Part shown: piece after piece, positions 47,401 to 59,800 of the stretch | Numbering within the stretch: position 1 is the stretch's first letter | How the letters are laid out: each line of letters opens with the position of its first letter | NCBI RefSeq assembly: GCF_905475395.1 | Contig: NC_058342.1 | Location: 14,666,640 to 14,730,639, forward strand | Length of the DNA: 64,000 nucleotides | Direction of reading: 5' to 3' | DNA from: Chrysoperla carnea | Taxonomy: Eukaryota > Arthropoda > Insecta > Neuroptera > Chrysopidae | Translations under genes and position numbers: made by a program | Notes under the pieces: model-generated | What the model saw: the letters and a program-made list of their open reading frames with translations, nothing else | Told to the model about the DNA's origin: nothing | Database searches by the model: none

Positions 47401-48934
47401 GTTAACTTGAGAAGTAACATACTTTTGTTCAAGAAAATTGAGCACCGCTTCATCCATATTTTCGGCTGCTTTAATCATAGTTTTCCAATCCGTTGTCTCC
47501 TTATAAACTTTTTCTTCGATTGCAACCACGTCTTTATCGATATTACAATAAGTGGTTGACGTATACAGGAAAACCTAATTACAGAAAACAACTTTATAAT
47601 TCTCGATCAAAAAAGTAATCAGTCATATTATGGAGGGTAGAGGTAAAAAGGACATTTATAAATACGGGTCAAAGTAAAAGTATCTAGCTGAAAACAGAAA
47701 ATAACGTTCTAAAATTGAGCAGAATGGCGCTTGTGTAGCAGAAAGTGTTTGTTGTGAGCTTCTCTATCCACTCTAACAACTTGCTTAGATGATTATCTTA
47801 CTCTTATTTCTTTCTTTTAAAATTTACATTTGTGCTATAGCAGCGCCACCAACTTTTTACTTTACGGTGGATACTTAAAAAAAAATAAAAATTCGTGTAA
47901 TAATAGCTACGTCCAGACGAAGTTAGCTATACTGAGGCGAAAGATAGTAATTGCACCTGATGCATCTTAAAGAAAAAATTGGCTAATCTTGGGCGTTTTC
48001 CGAAATATACATCAGTATACTGGCCATTAGTAATGATGTCATGAATTGCCATATTGTGCTGGTGATAAAATTGTGACAAATAACTATTTAGCCGGCCGTG
48101 TAAGCATAGATTAGATTGCGTGAAATAATAATAAAAGAATAATTGTAAATTATGTATAAACAACATAAGTATTGCCGTATTAGCCAACACTTCCATTCTT
48201 ATAAATAGACTTCAGTTAAAATTTGGCACTGACTGAAGTTAAGCCAATTTTACTGAAGGTTCAATATAGGTGTTTATTATAATTGTTTACCTTTAAATTT
48301 TGCATTTGTTTAAGTATTTTTAACATTTCTCTAGTTCCTCGTGTATTAATTAAAATAGCATCCTTCAAAGAATCATCAAATCGAACAGATGCTGCCACAT
48401 GGAATACAATGTTTATTTCATGAATTATAAATTCTAAATCAGAATCAGATAAACCATATTCTAGTTTGCTGATATCTCCTTTAATTACTTTTACTTTTGA
48501 TAATGATTCCGGATATTCTTCTTTTAATCTGTTAAATAACTAAAAGAAAGTGAAAATACTCTTTATCACAAATCTGTCATTCCTAATAAGCATCAGTATA
48601 TTTTTCCAGCATCCTTACTATTCGTAGGAATATCATGAAAACTTACAGGTATATTAAACATTTTATTCAATCTTTCTTCATCCGTATAATTTTTCTTCGA
48701 ACGCAGTAATAAATAAATGCCTTTAATTTTTGGACATGAACGAAGTAATTTTTCAATTAAAACTTTGCCCATAAAACCAGTACCGCCCGTAACCAGAATG
48801 TTTTGATCAGCATAAAATTCACTAATTGATGGTACATCCTCTGATAACTGTGATAGAGTTACTTTATCCACAAACACTTTCTTCGTTGGCTTAACGATAT
48901 TATCGTCAACAATGAAATTATTATTATCAAACAT
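44401..48934 (-). CDS. Fatty acyl-CoA reductase (minus copy), 502 aa
   Basis: Eight exons, 48934-48647, 48539-48291, 47574-47423, 47353-47244, 47122-46912, 45849-45622, 44743-44605 and 44532-44401, total 1509 nt with all phases matching. Exon 1 holds the Rossmann NADPH-binding motif VTGGTGFMGK. Exon 2 has VFHVAASVRFDDSLKDAI. Exon 3 begins VFLYTSTTYCN. Exon 4 carries the catalytic YxxxK as YPNTYTFTKNLAE and IFRPTV. Exon 5 has VVGSDKEPMPGWVDNYNGPM. Exon 6 has NPPNQLLWYPFC and a hydrophobic, membrane-associated segment. Exons 7-8 form the Sterile/FAR_C domain ending RDGTIRYLLKDKNFS. These enzymes reduce acyl-CoA to fatty alcohol with NADPH at ER or peroxisomal membranes. Length is normal for the family. 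It is the mirror paralogue of 50891-62448 and looks intact. Confidence 0.95.
45891..46471. mobile_element. TA-flanked foldback, CAGGGTGTTCTG family, in intron 5 of the minus reductase
   Basis: Termini CAGAGCGTTCTTTTATTGAC and the complement ending GAACGCCCTG are flanked by TA on both sides. The arms also share a TTAATATTATATTAATTTAT palindromic tract. It starts 41 nt upstream of the exon-6 acceptor. Confidence 0.8.
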
Positions 48935-50890
48935 TTTGGAACACCCGCAACCACAGTCATATATATTTATATATACACCTGATAACTTATCAGAATCAGT
49001 CCATGTTCTATAATGTCAATGGTTTTTATATGCCAAATAAGCATTCTTATTTGGCTTTGCAAATATTATTATTGTGTTCTTTTTTCATGTCATTGTAGAG
49101 TTGTTATTAATAATGTTCCATTTCCTTCGGAAATTCGCTAAGAACATTTAATAAAAGGTCAATTAAAAAAAGACGTCGTGATGATAATTTAGAAATGAAT
49201 TTATGTATAATTTTTTTTAAAAATGTAAATTAATTAATAAATATATTCAATTAAATGACGAAGATCAAGTATTGTGTGATGTGAATATAAAATCAGAATT
49301 AACAATAGCTGAAAATATTTTCAATGCACTCAATATGAATGCAACATTGTAATCCAATTTTAAAAAAACGAATAAATTTTATTAAAAAATAAACTTTTAT
49401 TTTGTATTTATGGGACATACGCGGGATAAGGATTTCGGAGGAAGTAAAACTAAGATGAGTAACCGCACCCTAGCAGTTTCGAGAATGCCGTAAAGATACC
49501 GTAATTATTCGGCATTTACGCAATGCCGTATATTTACTGTTATAATTTGGTTGCCAAATTATAATAATAACGAATAATTACGTCATCTTTACGGCATTCT
49601 CGAAATTAGGGTGCGGTTACTCATCCTGGGGACAGTACGATAGCTGTGGCGCTACGATTGGATGGAATATGTCTAAACAAAGTAAAACAAATTGAAAATG
49701 AAGAGTGCTAATTTTCGAGTTTCGGCTTAGTTTTCGAGTAATCAACTCCTAAAGTCTACATTTGAAATAAGACATATGGTCATTTTTTGTATGTTGAATC
49801 GTTTAAATTTGACCTATTCCTATTGTACACTAAAATTTAAAGCTAAGATTTATGAAAAACATACCTATAATTTTTTTTAATATGTCGATTTTGATCTAAT
49901 ATTATCGATTTTTAATTATAATACTATACTACCCACTTTAGTTGATTTAAAAATTACAAAATCACACATTAGTAGATTTTAAATTGTAATATTACAATTT
50001 CGTCGAACAAATTCGTTAATTTTTTTTCTTCATTGATCTACAGGTTGGACATGCCTTTAATGGGGTCGTGTTAGCACAGGTCTGCGGGTTTTTAGCCGTT
50101 CCGTTTACCCTGAGATTGCGTTCGTTCACTGACCTATAGGTTGGCCATGCCTTTAATGGGGTCGAGTTAGCAAAACGGTTATGAATTAAATTACAAAAAT
50201 GGCGAATTTAATGACATAAAAATTTCATTTTTTAGACTTCTTTACATCGAAAACCAAGCCAAAACTCGAAAATTGGTATTCTTCATTTTCGCTTTATTTA
50301 AGTGTGTTTGACAATATTCTGTTGTCAAATCGTGGCGCCACAGTTATCGTACTCGCCTCATCCTAGTTTTACTTCCTCCGAAATCCTTATCCCGCGTATG
50401 TCCCATAAATACAAAATAAAAGTTTATTTTTTAAATAAAATTTATTCGTTTTTTTAAAATTGGATTACAATGTTGCATTCATATTGAGTGCATCGAAAAT
50501 ATTTTCAGCTATTGTTAATTCTGATTTTATATTCACATCACACAATACTTAATCTTCGTCATTTAATTGAATATATTTATTAATTAATTTACATTTTAAA
50601 AAAAAATTATACATAAATTCATTTCTAAATAATCATCACCACGTCTTTTTTTAATTGACCTTTTATTAAATGTTTTTAGCGAATTTCCGAAGGAAATGAA
50701 ACATTATTAATAACAACTCTACAATGACATGAAAAAAGAACACAATAATAATTAATATTTGCAAAGCCAAACAAGAATGCTTGCGTTTGGCATATAAAAA
50801 ACATTGACATTGTAGAACAGGGACTGATTCTGATAAGTTATCAGGTGTATATATATATATATATACGATTGTGGTTGCAGGTGTTCCAAA
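48935..50890. promoter_or_regulatory. Shared 5' region of the two reductase genes, itself palindromic
   Basis: The divergent ATGs are 1956 nt apart. The flanking 500 nt on each side are inverted copies (GTGTTCCAAA before each ATG, GATAACTTATCAGAATCAG on the minus side and its mirror on the plus side). Each side has TATATA-rich runs 30-70 nt upstream of the ATG (48958-48978; 50850-50868). A TTGCAG before GTGTTCC leaves open a 5'-UTR intron. The centre is described as a foldback. Confidence 0.6.
49415..50405. mobile_element. Central foldback between the reductase genes
   Basis: GGGACATACGCGGGATAAGG at 49411 and its complement at 50384-50403 bound the unit. Inside are a second inverted pair, GATGAGTAACCGCACCCTAG (49455) with its complement near 49605-49630, and a direct repeat pair (CAGGTTGGACATGCCTTTAA 50041; TAGGTTGGCCATGCCTTTAA 50141). 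There is no ORF. Confidence 0.65.
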
Positions 50891-53800
50891 ATGTTTGATA
50901 ATAACAATTACATTGTTGAAGATAATATCGTTAAGCCAACGAAGAAAGTGTTTGTGGATAAAGTAACCTTATCACAGTTATCAAAGAATGTACCATCAAT
51001 TTGTGAATTTTATGCTGATCAAAACATTCTGGTTACGGGCGGTACTGGCTTTATGGGCAAAGTTTTAATTGAAAAATTACTTCGTTCATGTCCAAAAATT
51101 AAAGGCATTTATTTATTACTGCGTTCGAAAAAAAATTATACGGATGAAGAAAGATTAAATAAAATGTTTAATATACCTGTAAGTTTTCATGATATTTCTA
51201 TGAATGTATGAGTAAGGATGTTGGAAAAATATACTGATGCTTATTAGAAACGACAGATTTGTGATAAAGCGTAAGCCTGAGGAATGTTTAATCACTCATT
51301 TTACTGAAAATTTGTTTTTACCTGACTTGTTCCACTTCTTCTTGCACTTATATACGTATTAATTTCCACTTTCTTTTAGTTATTTAACAGATTAAAAGAA
51401 GAATATCCGGAATCATTATCAAAAGTAAAAGTAATTAAAGGAGATATCAGCAAACTAGAATATGGTTTATCTGATTCTGATTTAGAATTTATAATTCATG
51501 AAATAAACATTGTATTCCATGTGGCAGCATCTGTTCGATTTGATGATTCTTTGAAGGATGCTATTTTAATTAATACACGAGGAACTAGAGAAATGTTAAA
51601 AATACTTAAACAAATGCAAAATTTAAAGGTAAACAATTATAATAAACACCTATATTGAACCTTCAGTAAAATTGGCTTCACTTCAGTCAGTGCCAAATTT
51701 TAACTGAAGTCTATTTATAAGAATGCAAGTGTTGGCTATTACGGCAATATGTTGTTGAAACATAATTTACAATTATTATTTTATTATTATTTCACGCAAT
51801 CTAATCTATGCTTACACGGCCGGCTAAATAGTTATTTGTCACAATTTTATCACCAGCACAATATGGCAATTCATGATGTCATTACTAATGGCCAGTATAC
51901 TGATGTATATTTCGGAAAACGCCCAAGATTATCCAATTCTTTCTTTAAGATACATTTACTATATTTCGGCTAGCCATTACACAAAGTTTTATTACTGATT
52001 ACTGATACGTCACTTGACTAAAACCGGAAACAGTATAATTTTAAAGCGGCCATATTTTTAACCATAGTTTTTTTTCCGCATGCGACTGATTACACTGCTG
52101 CTAGATTCGAACTGAGTAATCACTAAAATAACCAATTATATAACCACGCTTCTACTAACTTAGCTATCCTTAGTTCCAAGTAATGACTATTATATAACAT
52201 ATGTACATAATGCTAAATTTTACATGCCATAGTAAGCAGCCACAAGATAATATTGTGGCAACACACAGCTCCGTATACTTAGCAGATAAAATTGTTATTT
52301 TTCACTCAAACTATTTCCATTCATTTGGGAATCGTTTGGGAGGATTTGGGAATATAATTTAAGGATTTGGGAATTATTAGTTTTCCTGTAATTAATGATT
52401 CTTTTTTCAGCGTATAGTTAGCAGGTAGGAAATTAAATCCACTTAATTTTTATGTTATTCGAAAGGAAATCATTTGGGAATTACGATAAACACGGTTTCA
52501 GAGTTTGGGAATGTATAATTAATTAATTACACCTATTTTTTAGTTGATTGATAGGTTATGTTAATTAACCGTACACCTGAACCATTAATTGTTATATAGC
52601 AGTATGGCGCCAATATTCAAATATTACTGAATAATTTATTTTATAATTTATGTAAATGTTAAGTTTTATTTTGCCTTAAAACTGTTCTTATTCAATTGGA
52701 AATCGTTTGGGAAGATTTAGGAATATATTTTTATTATTTAGGACTGATTAGTTTTCATTTAATTAATTAGTTCTTCAAATCGTATACTTAGAAGGTAAAA
52801 AATTAAATTTTCACCATTTTTACGTTATTTGATAATAATTTACATGGAGACTAATCTAATTAATTTGGGAATCACATTAAACACGGTTTCATCATTTGGG
52901 ACACTAAAATTATTTAATTAATTACATTTATTTTTTAGTTGATTTTTTGTGGTTATATTAATGGCGGCAATATTTAAATGGTACTTCATTTACAATAATT
53001 TTGTTTTTTTAATTTATGTAAATGTTAAGTTTTATTTTTCATTAAAACTATTCTTATTCAACTGGGAATCGTTTGGGAAGATTTAGGAATATATTTTTAT
53101 TATTTAGGACTGATTAGTTTTCATGTAATTAATTAGTTTTTCAAAGCGTATACTTAGAAGGTAAAAAATTAAATTTTCGCCATTTTTACTTTATTTGATA
53201 ATAGTTTACATGGAGACTAATCTAATTAATTTGGGAATCACATTAAACTCGGTTTCATCATTTGGGACACTTAAATTATTTAATTAATTACATTTATTTT
53301 TTACTTGATTTTTTGTGGTTATATTAATGGCGGCAATATTCAAATGTTACTTCATTTGAAAATACGATATATTATCACTATATTGGCATAGATAATATAT
53401 GTTGTTTAATGCATTCCCGTTTTTAATTGATATAATTTCGCAAACTCAAGTACGCCTGATCCCTGCTTCATATAAAGAGTTTATATCATATACTTGAAGC
53501 TCGATAAATAACTTTTATCGATAAAAAAAGCTTCAAACAAAACATTTTGGGTGAATATGCGCACATCTTACGATATTTATAAACTTGACCTAAGATTTCA
53601 AGTTCAATGAAAAGCTCAATCTACTCCGTAATTGGTAACAGATAGAGAAACACTTTAAATTAGAAAGTTTTTATGGTTAAAAATGTAACATTTTTGTTCG
53701 AAACATTTGCCGAAAACAGTATAGTTAACGAAAAAACGGACTGAAAAGTTTTACCCAAAATAATTATAACTTATAATTGTTTCTACGTCATCAAGACACT

Positions 53801-56800
53801 CTTCGAAAAATATTTTCCAATAAATCCAATGAAAGTGGTTTATTAAAGATCAGGAATCGTTTGTAAAGGTTTGTTTGAAGTGTTTTGGGAGTGATTAATG
53901 TCAAAATATTCAATGGATATTTTCTATATGATCATTTGTATCATTTTTTATGTAGGTGCAGATTAATGCTTTATGCGAAACTACTTTCAAATTTTTCTTA
54001 TTTTTATTAAAAATTAATAATTCGTGAAATAAAAGAATTGTTAATTAGGAAGTGTGAAGTGTGGATAGGATGTGGATAGGAAGGAAAATTATTAATAGTC
54101 TAACTGTTTATTCTAATAAAGATAAATAATTTGATCATGAAATAAAAACTGCATTTGTATTGATAAAATTGTAAATAAAATATTTATTCTCTTATAGTAG
54201 GTACAGGTACAAGCTAGCGTAGGAGGTATTTGAAATGTATTTAATTTGGTTTTCTTTTTGTACTATATAATTTCACATATTTGGTTAAGTTGGTTTGAGC
54301 ATTTTACAGAGTTTTTAGCTTGATATATACGTAAAACTCGAAAAATAAGTTGAATCGAGGAAAATGCTTCAAACGAAAAATGATATATTCAAAGGTACAC
54401 ATCTTATACGGGTATTCAATTCGATCAAGTTTTCGGGTTCAATAAAAAATTCAGTCTGATCCATAACTTACAAACAATAGCCGAGCATTTTTTTTTTTTT
54501 TTGTAAATAACCGAATAGATGAGACATAGTTTTAATTTTTTTGCGTGTTTCTTCATTCCAATTTGAACAAAAAATGATTTTTATGGAAAAATAAACCACT
54601 TTCATTGGATTTATTGGAAAATATTTTTCGAAGAGTGTCTTGATGACGTAGAAACAATTATAAGTTATAATTATTTTGGGTAAAACTTTTCAGTCCGTTT
54701 TTTCGTTAACTATACTGTTTTCGGCAAATGTTTCGAACAAAAATGTTACATTTTTAACCATAAAAACTTTCTAATTTAAAGTGTTTCTCTATCTGTTACC
54801 AATTACGGAGTAGATTGAGCTTTTCATTGAACTTGAAATCTTAGGTCAAGTTTATAAATATCGTAAGATGTGCGCATATTCACCCAAAATGTTTTGTTTG
54901 AAGCTTTTTTTATCGATAAAAGTTATTTATCGAGCTTCAAGTATATGATATAAACTCTTTATATGAAGCAGGGATCAGGCGTACTTGAGTTTGCGAAATT
55001 ATATCAATTAAAAACGGGAATGCATTAAACAACATATATTATCTATGCCAATATAGTGATAATATATCGTATTTTCAAATGAAGTAACATTTGAATATTG
55101 CCGCCATTAATATAACCACAAAAAATCAAGTAAAAAATAAATGTAATTAATTAAATAATTTAAGTGTCCCAAATGATGAAACCGAGTTTAATGTGATTCC
55201 CAAATTAATTAGATTAGTCTCCATGTAAACTATTATCAAATAAAGTAAAAATGGCGAAAATTTAATTTTTTACCTTCTAAGTATACGCTTTGAAAAACTA
55301 ATTAATTACATGAAAACTAATCAGTCCTAAATAATAAAAATATATTCCTAAATCTTCCCAAACGATTCCCAGTTGAATAAGAATAGTTTTAATGAAAAAT
55401 AAAACTTAACATTTACATAAATTAAAAAAACAAAATTATTGTAAATGAAGTACCATTTAAATATTGCCGCCATTAATATAACCACAAAAAATCAACTAAA
55501 AAATAAATGTAATTAATTAAATAATTTTAGTGTCCCAAATGATGAAACCGTGTTTAATGTGATTCCCAAATTAATTAGATTAGTCTCCATGTAAATTATT
55601 ATCAAATAACGTAAAAATGGTGAAAATTTAATTTTTTACCTTCTAAGTATACGATTTGAAGAACTAATTAATTAAATGAAAACTAATCAGTCCTAAATAA
55701 TAAAAATATATTCCTAAATCTTCCCAAACGATTTCCAATTGAATAAGAACAGTTTTAAGGCAAAATAAAACTTAACATTTACATAAATTATAAAATAAAT
55801 TATTCAGTAATATTTGAATATTGGCGCCATACTGCTATATAACAATTAATGGTTCAGGTGTACGGTTAATTAACATAACCTATCAATCAACTAAAAAATA
55901 GGTGTAATTAATTAATTATACATTCCCAAACTCTGAAACCGTGTTTATCGTAATTCCCAAATGATTTCCTTTCGAATAACATAAAAATTAAGTGGATTTA
56001 ATTTCCTACCTGCTAACTATACGCTGAAAAAAGAATCATTAATTACAGGAAAACTAATAATTCCCAAATCCTTAAATTATATTCCCAAATCCTCCCAAAC
56101 GATTCCCAAATGAATGGAAATAGTTTGAGTGAAAAATAACAATTTTATCTGCTAACTATACGGAGCTGCAACACACCGTATTGACTACTTCTTTGATAGC
56201 GAATTATAAAGTTCTTTTTCTGTGGTTAGGTTTTTCTATATACATCAACCACTTATTGTAATGTCGATAAAGGCGTGGACACAATCGAAGAAAAGGTTTA
56301 TAAGGCGACAACGGATTGGAAAACTATGATTAAAGCAGCTGAAATTATGGATGAAAATGTGCTCAATTTTCTTGAAGAAAAGTATGTTACTTGTAAAGTT
56401 TGTTCAAATTGGCGACTCCAAGGTACTATAGATAACAATGTAATGGCAGTTGGAGAGAATGTTAACATCACTTAATTCTAGTCCTAGCGAAATCGTGGAA
56501 TACACACGCGCGCATCGCATATCTTTTTTATTTAAATATATGCCTGTAAAATTCTTTAACTCTAACTTTTGTATATAGTTTACGATAATATGTCCGTTTT
56601 CTGTAATAGTATCGCATTTTTGAACGCAAGCGCTAAAAACTTCAGAACCCAACCAATTCCTCTATAGTCGACAAACTCAACCTAACCAACTCGTATTTAA
56701 AACAATACAAAGATATCCAAAAATAAAATAGGAAACGTTCAAGATAACAAAAAAAAAAAGATAAAAAATCCAATAGTTACATTTGATTATAAATTTTTAA

Positions 56801-59800
56801 GAAAAATTTTTGTGACTGTTGTTGTCTGGATTCGAGCTAAGTAATCACTAAAATAACAAAATACATAATCATGCTTAACTCACTCAACTATCTAATGTTC
56901 ATATAAATGACCATAATATAGCATATAAATATAAATGTAAAACATATGTGTGTGTGATGCATTTATTCCGCGGTTTCCCTACGGCAGATTCCTATTTACA
57001 ACTGCAAAAATTCTCCTTTTTTTATCATATATCTATGCTATCTATCTATGATATCTTGGAGGCACGAATTGAGCATTATACAGGGTGTTCTGTTATTGAC
57101 TGCAGATCGTCGGCCTACAGAATAAGCTTATAAAGACGAATGAAAAAGTCATTTACCAATTTTGGATTTCAGCCCTAGTTTGGGCGCTACAGGTATGGCA
57201 AAAATTGATATATTTGTTCATTGACAGACTATCATTCGATAATCAGTAGCCAATGATAATAAGTAGATATAAGTTTATTTTATTTTATTACTTTGAACTG
57301 AGGAAGGGATTTTTTTTAAAGTATAAATGATTTCATTGGACTTGATCAAACCCGCCCACTTTTTATATTTTAACTATGATGGTATTGTGTAAATACTTAA
57401 GCTAAATAGGACGTCTTACAATCCATTTAACATACATCAAAAAAAACTATGTATTTTGTATATTCCAAGAAATAATAACAAAACAAGTTGAAATTTGTTT
57501 GTTGATTCAATTACAAAAACAACTGAATAGAGCAGGAGACGGTCGTTTCATCAATACGTATGTTTTGTATAAATTTATTATTATTCAAAATAGCTTATAA
57601 ATTATTTACATTCCTCTGTAATAAATGCTCAATGTGACCTCTCTAGAAGAAAACTGCGTAGGATTGTCGAGCTGGAATTTACCAATTTTTCATTTTCTAA
57701 AAATTATTAGTTCTCCTACAAACTCAAGAAAAGCTTTTTTCGGAAACTTTCAAAAATAAATGAAGTATGTTAACCGTGGTATCCAAATTTTAAGCTATTA
57801 TCAAGCTACAAACGGTCAATGAAATGAGTGAATTATGAATTATTTGTACTTTAATCACAGCATAGATTACAATATTCACAGCAAATTACAACTAATACTA
57901 AATAATAATAAAAATAAACCCATCGATCACAATAATCAAAATCAGTAATCTTAATCCACTTTTTCATTTTTCATTTTCTAAAAATCGTAAGTTCTCCTAC
58001 AAACTCAAGAAAAGTGTTTTTCGGAAATATTGAAAATTAAAAGTATAATAAGTATGCTATGCGTGGTACCCAAATGAAATTTGGATTCTATTTTCAAGCT
58101 ACAAACTACAATGAATTGTTTATACATTAATCACAGCACAGCTTACATTATTCACAGTCTTCTGATATTCCTGGTTAATAATTACTATTACTGATATTCC
58201 TAGATAATAATTCATTTCATTGGCCGCTTGTAGCCTGATAATAGCTTGAAATTAAGATACCACGCTTACCATACGTCATATATTTTTGAAAAATTCCGAA
58301 AAACGCTTTCCTTGAATTTGAAGGAGAACTAATGATTTTTAAAACTGAAAAAGTGAAATAAGATTACTGATTTTGAAAACTGTGATAAGATGGGTTTATT
58401 TTTATTATTATTTAGTATTAGTTGTAATTTCCTGCGATAAATGTAATCTGTGCTGTGATTAATGTACAAATATTTCATAATCCATTCATTTGCCATTGGC
58501 CGTTTGTGGCTCGAAAATATCGAGAAATTTGGATACCACGCTTAAAATACTTCATTTACTTTTGAAAATTTCCATAAAACGCTCTTCTTGAATTTGTGGG
58601 AAAACTAATTTGAGAAAATGCAAAATTTGGTAAATTCCTACATAATTTTTTTTGTTGGTATTGAAGGTCTACGTTCGTTATTGAAACCAATGGAATGACC
58701 TTTTGTTATAGAGAAATGTAAATAATCTATAAGCTATTTTGAATAATAATAAATTTACACAAAACATACGTATTGATGAAACGACCGTCTCCTGCTCTAT
58801 TCAGTTGTTTTTATTATAAAATTATTTGAAAAGAATCAACATGTTATTTATTATTTAGTTTATTGCGTATGTAAAGTATGCAAAGACAGCCCATTTTTTT
58901 TATGTAATAAGACAATTCCAGCCTATAACTAAGATGACTGTAGTGGCAAATAAATACTAATCGAAAAACAAGCGAGACAAGTAAATAATTAAATGCGAAA
59001 AATAAAGATAACAATTGCTAATGTATTAAATTTTTATTGTCCAATTAAATTTGATAGTTTTTAACTGTCCCTTCCAAATAAGATAGTGTATGCCTACCAG
59101 GTTTTGAAACACTGTGAATGGTTAAATTTTTTGATTTGTACCATAGCCATATCTCGCAAATTAGGGCTCAGATCCTAAATTAGTAAATAACTTTTTCCTT
59201 CGTCTTTATGAGCTTATTCTGTAGGCCAACGATCTGCAGTCAATAACAGAACACCCTGTATATGAATTTAATTAATTCGTTTAATTTTAGAATTTTAAAT
59301 AAATATCCGAACACGTATACCTTTTCCAAAAATCTTGCTGAAGAACTTCTTTTCGAAAGTTGTGAAGATGTATCAACAGTTATTTTTCGTCCATCAGTCG
59401 GTAAATTTTTATGTTATTATTTCATTTGAGATTTTTTAATGTTATGGGTTTTTGGTTGTAAAAAACAATCTGATTGTACCCAAAACGATCGAATTCACTT
59501 GGTCTTCCGATTCTGTATCATCCACCTTAATGGCATAAAGCCTTAGTTGTCAAAATGACAACCTTAATGACGCCAAGTCTACCACTAATGACGTGAAGCA
59601 ATCAAAAGCAAGTTTTAATCTTTATAAAAAATAATAGTGTTCTTCGGAATAATTAGACCATTAAAAGAGTGGACCTATTTAATCCCCGAACTAAAAAAAA
59701 GGGGTGTTCTAAGTTTGACCCCTATGTGTGTCTGTCTGTCTGTGGCATCTTAGCTCCTAAGCGGATGAACCGATTTTGATTTTTTTGCCGTTTGAAAGGC

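Noticed and set aside
47927-48196. Minus-strand ORF in intron 2 of the reductase, mirrored at 51749-51973
   Set aside because: Mirrored only because the intron was duplicated; the frames diverge and end differently, and spliced exons on both sides join without it.
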